Position numbers and translations under genes: made by a program. The notes beneath the pieces are model-generated. The model was not told the DNA's origin. It saw only the letters and a list, made by a program, of their open reading frames with translations, and did not search any database. A stretch of DNA of 64,000 bases from Novosphingobium sp. Lineage in GTDB: Bacteria; Pseudomonadota; Alphaproteobacteria; Sphingomonadales; Sphingomonadaceae. The DNA is taken from contig NZ_JAUYNB010000012.1 of the NCBI RefSeq assembly GCF_030699305.1, positions 1 through 64,000 of the forward strand, written 5' to 3'. Numbering within the stretch: the stretch's first letter is position 1; every line of letters starts with the position of its first letter. Positions 63,848-64,000 of the stretch are shown one piece after another.

Positions 63848-64000
63848 ATGTTCGACGCACGCCTTCGCCCGCTGATCGACCCGCCGCTCAATGCCGCTGG
63901 CCGTTGGCTGGCAAGGATCGGCGTGGGGGCAAATGCCGTCACCCTTGCCGGGATCGCGCTGGGGCTCGCGGCCGGGGCGACGATCGCGCAGTCCTGCTTT
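63848..64000 (+). CDS. CDP-alcohol phosphatidyltransferase family protein (partial)
   Basis: 51 codons are seen before the window ends. The N-terminus MFDARLRPLIDPPLNAAGRWLARIGVGANAVTLAGIALGLAAG is typical of this membrane enzyme family. The catalytic DG-x2-AR motif would lie beyond the edge. It starts 4 bp after the nucleoside transporter stop. Confidence 0.78.
   Translation, partial: MFDARLRPLIDPPLNAAGRWLARIGVGANAVTLAGIALGLAAGATIAQSCF

Overview
The window is a GC-rich chromosomal segment from an alphaproteobacterium, most likely a member of Sphingomonadales. Evidence for this is the dense packing with many 4-bp stop/start overlaps, GTG and TTG starts, the short interspersed palindromes that translate as 'MLKQVQHD' or 'LNLFQGP', the YidC-YidD-RnpA-RpmH block, a PEP-CTERM-like surface protein, and a carboxypeptidase-regulatory-type TonB receptor. 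No rRNA, prophage, complete insertion sequence or CRISPR array was seen. One tRNA (Gly-GCC) is present. The right edge cuts a CDP-alcohol phosphatidyltransferase gene.

Positions 1-37.9 kb are mostly core chromosome. They hold lysine biosynthesis genes (dapB, dapE), base-excision repair (nth), a ribosome/membrane-insertion block (rpmH-rnpA-yidD-yidC-ysxC), comM, ruvA and ruvB, aconitase, a complete valine-degradation operon (mmsA, isobutyryl-CoA dehydrogenase, HIBYL-CoA hydrolase, enoyl-CoA hydratase, mmsB) facing a divergent LysR regulator, nucleoside and queuosine-precursor transporters, argB, yggT-folD, marC and a thioredoxin-TPR protein. Less ordinary items are a truncated-haemoglobin/DUF1971 fusion, a GIY-YIG gene set among interspersed palindromes, a 50-aa gene overlapping ruvB, and a Ser/Thr/Gly repeat protein with a C-terminal sorting signal.

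After tRNA-Gly at 37.9 kb the content becomes accessory. A LysR-type regulator at 43.3 kb faces a leftward redox operon (GST, PNPOx-flavin reductase-2Fe2S fusion, DJ-1/PfpI, PNPOx). A 46-bp element upstream of that operon recurs, 36 of 46 bases identical, upstream of an exported isochorismatase-like hydrolase at 48 kb. This suggests one regulon.

From 48.9 to 59.5 kb there are two sigma-factor circuits. The first is a bufferin (copper-binding RiPP) operon: DUF2282 precursor, DUF692 MNIO enzyme, DUF2063 partner, DoxX, a SigF-type sigma factor and NrsF. A GTAACC-N16-CGAA promoter precedes it. The same bipartite motif precedes an uncharacterised cassette at 57.3-58.4 kb, which encodes a six-Cys secreted protein, a 43-aa secreted peptide ending in three Cys-Cys pairs, and a DoxX-like protein. 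It also precedes a permuted papain-like hydrolase operon on the minus strand. The second circuit is an ECF sigma factor with a zinc-finger anti-sigma, an NADH-dehydrogenase-like flavoprotein, NrtS, and a VTT-membrane/FAD-disulfide-reductase fusion. A different motif, GTTGTAAGG-N15-CGAC, lies before both this operon and the downstream TonB receptor/nucleoside transporter pair. The most novel candidate in the window is the Cys-rich peptide cassette at 57.3-58.4 kb, together with its apparent shared control with the bufferin operon.
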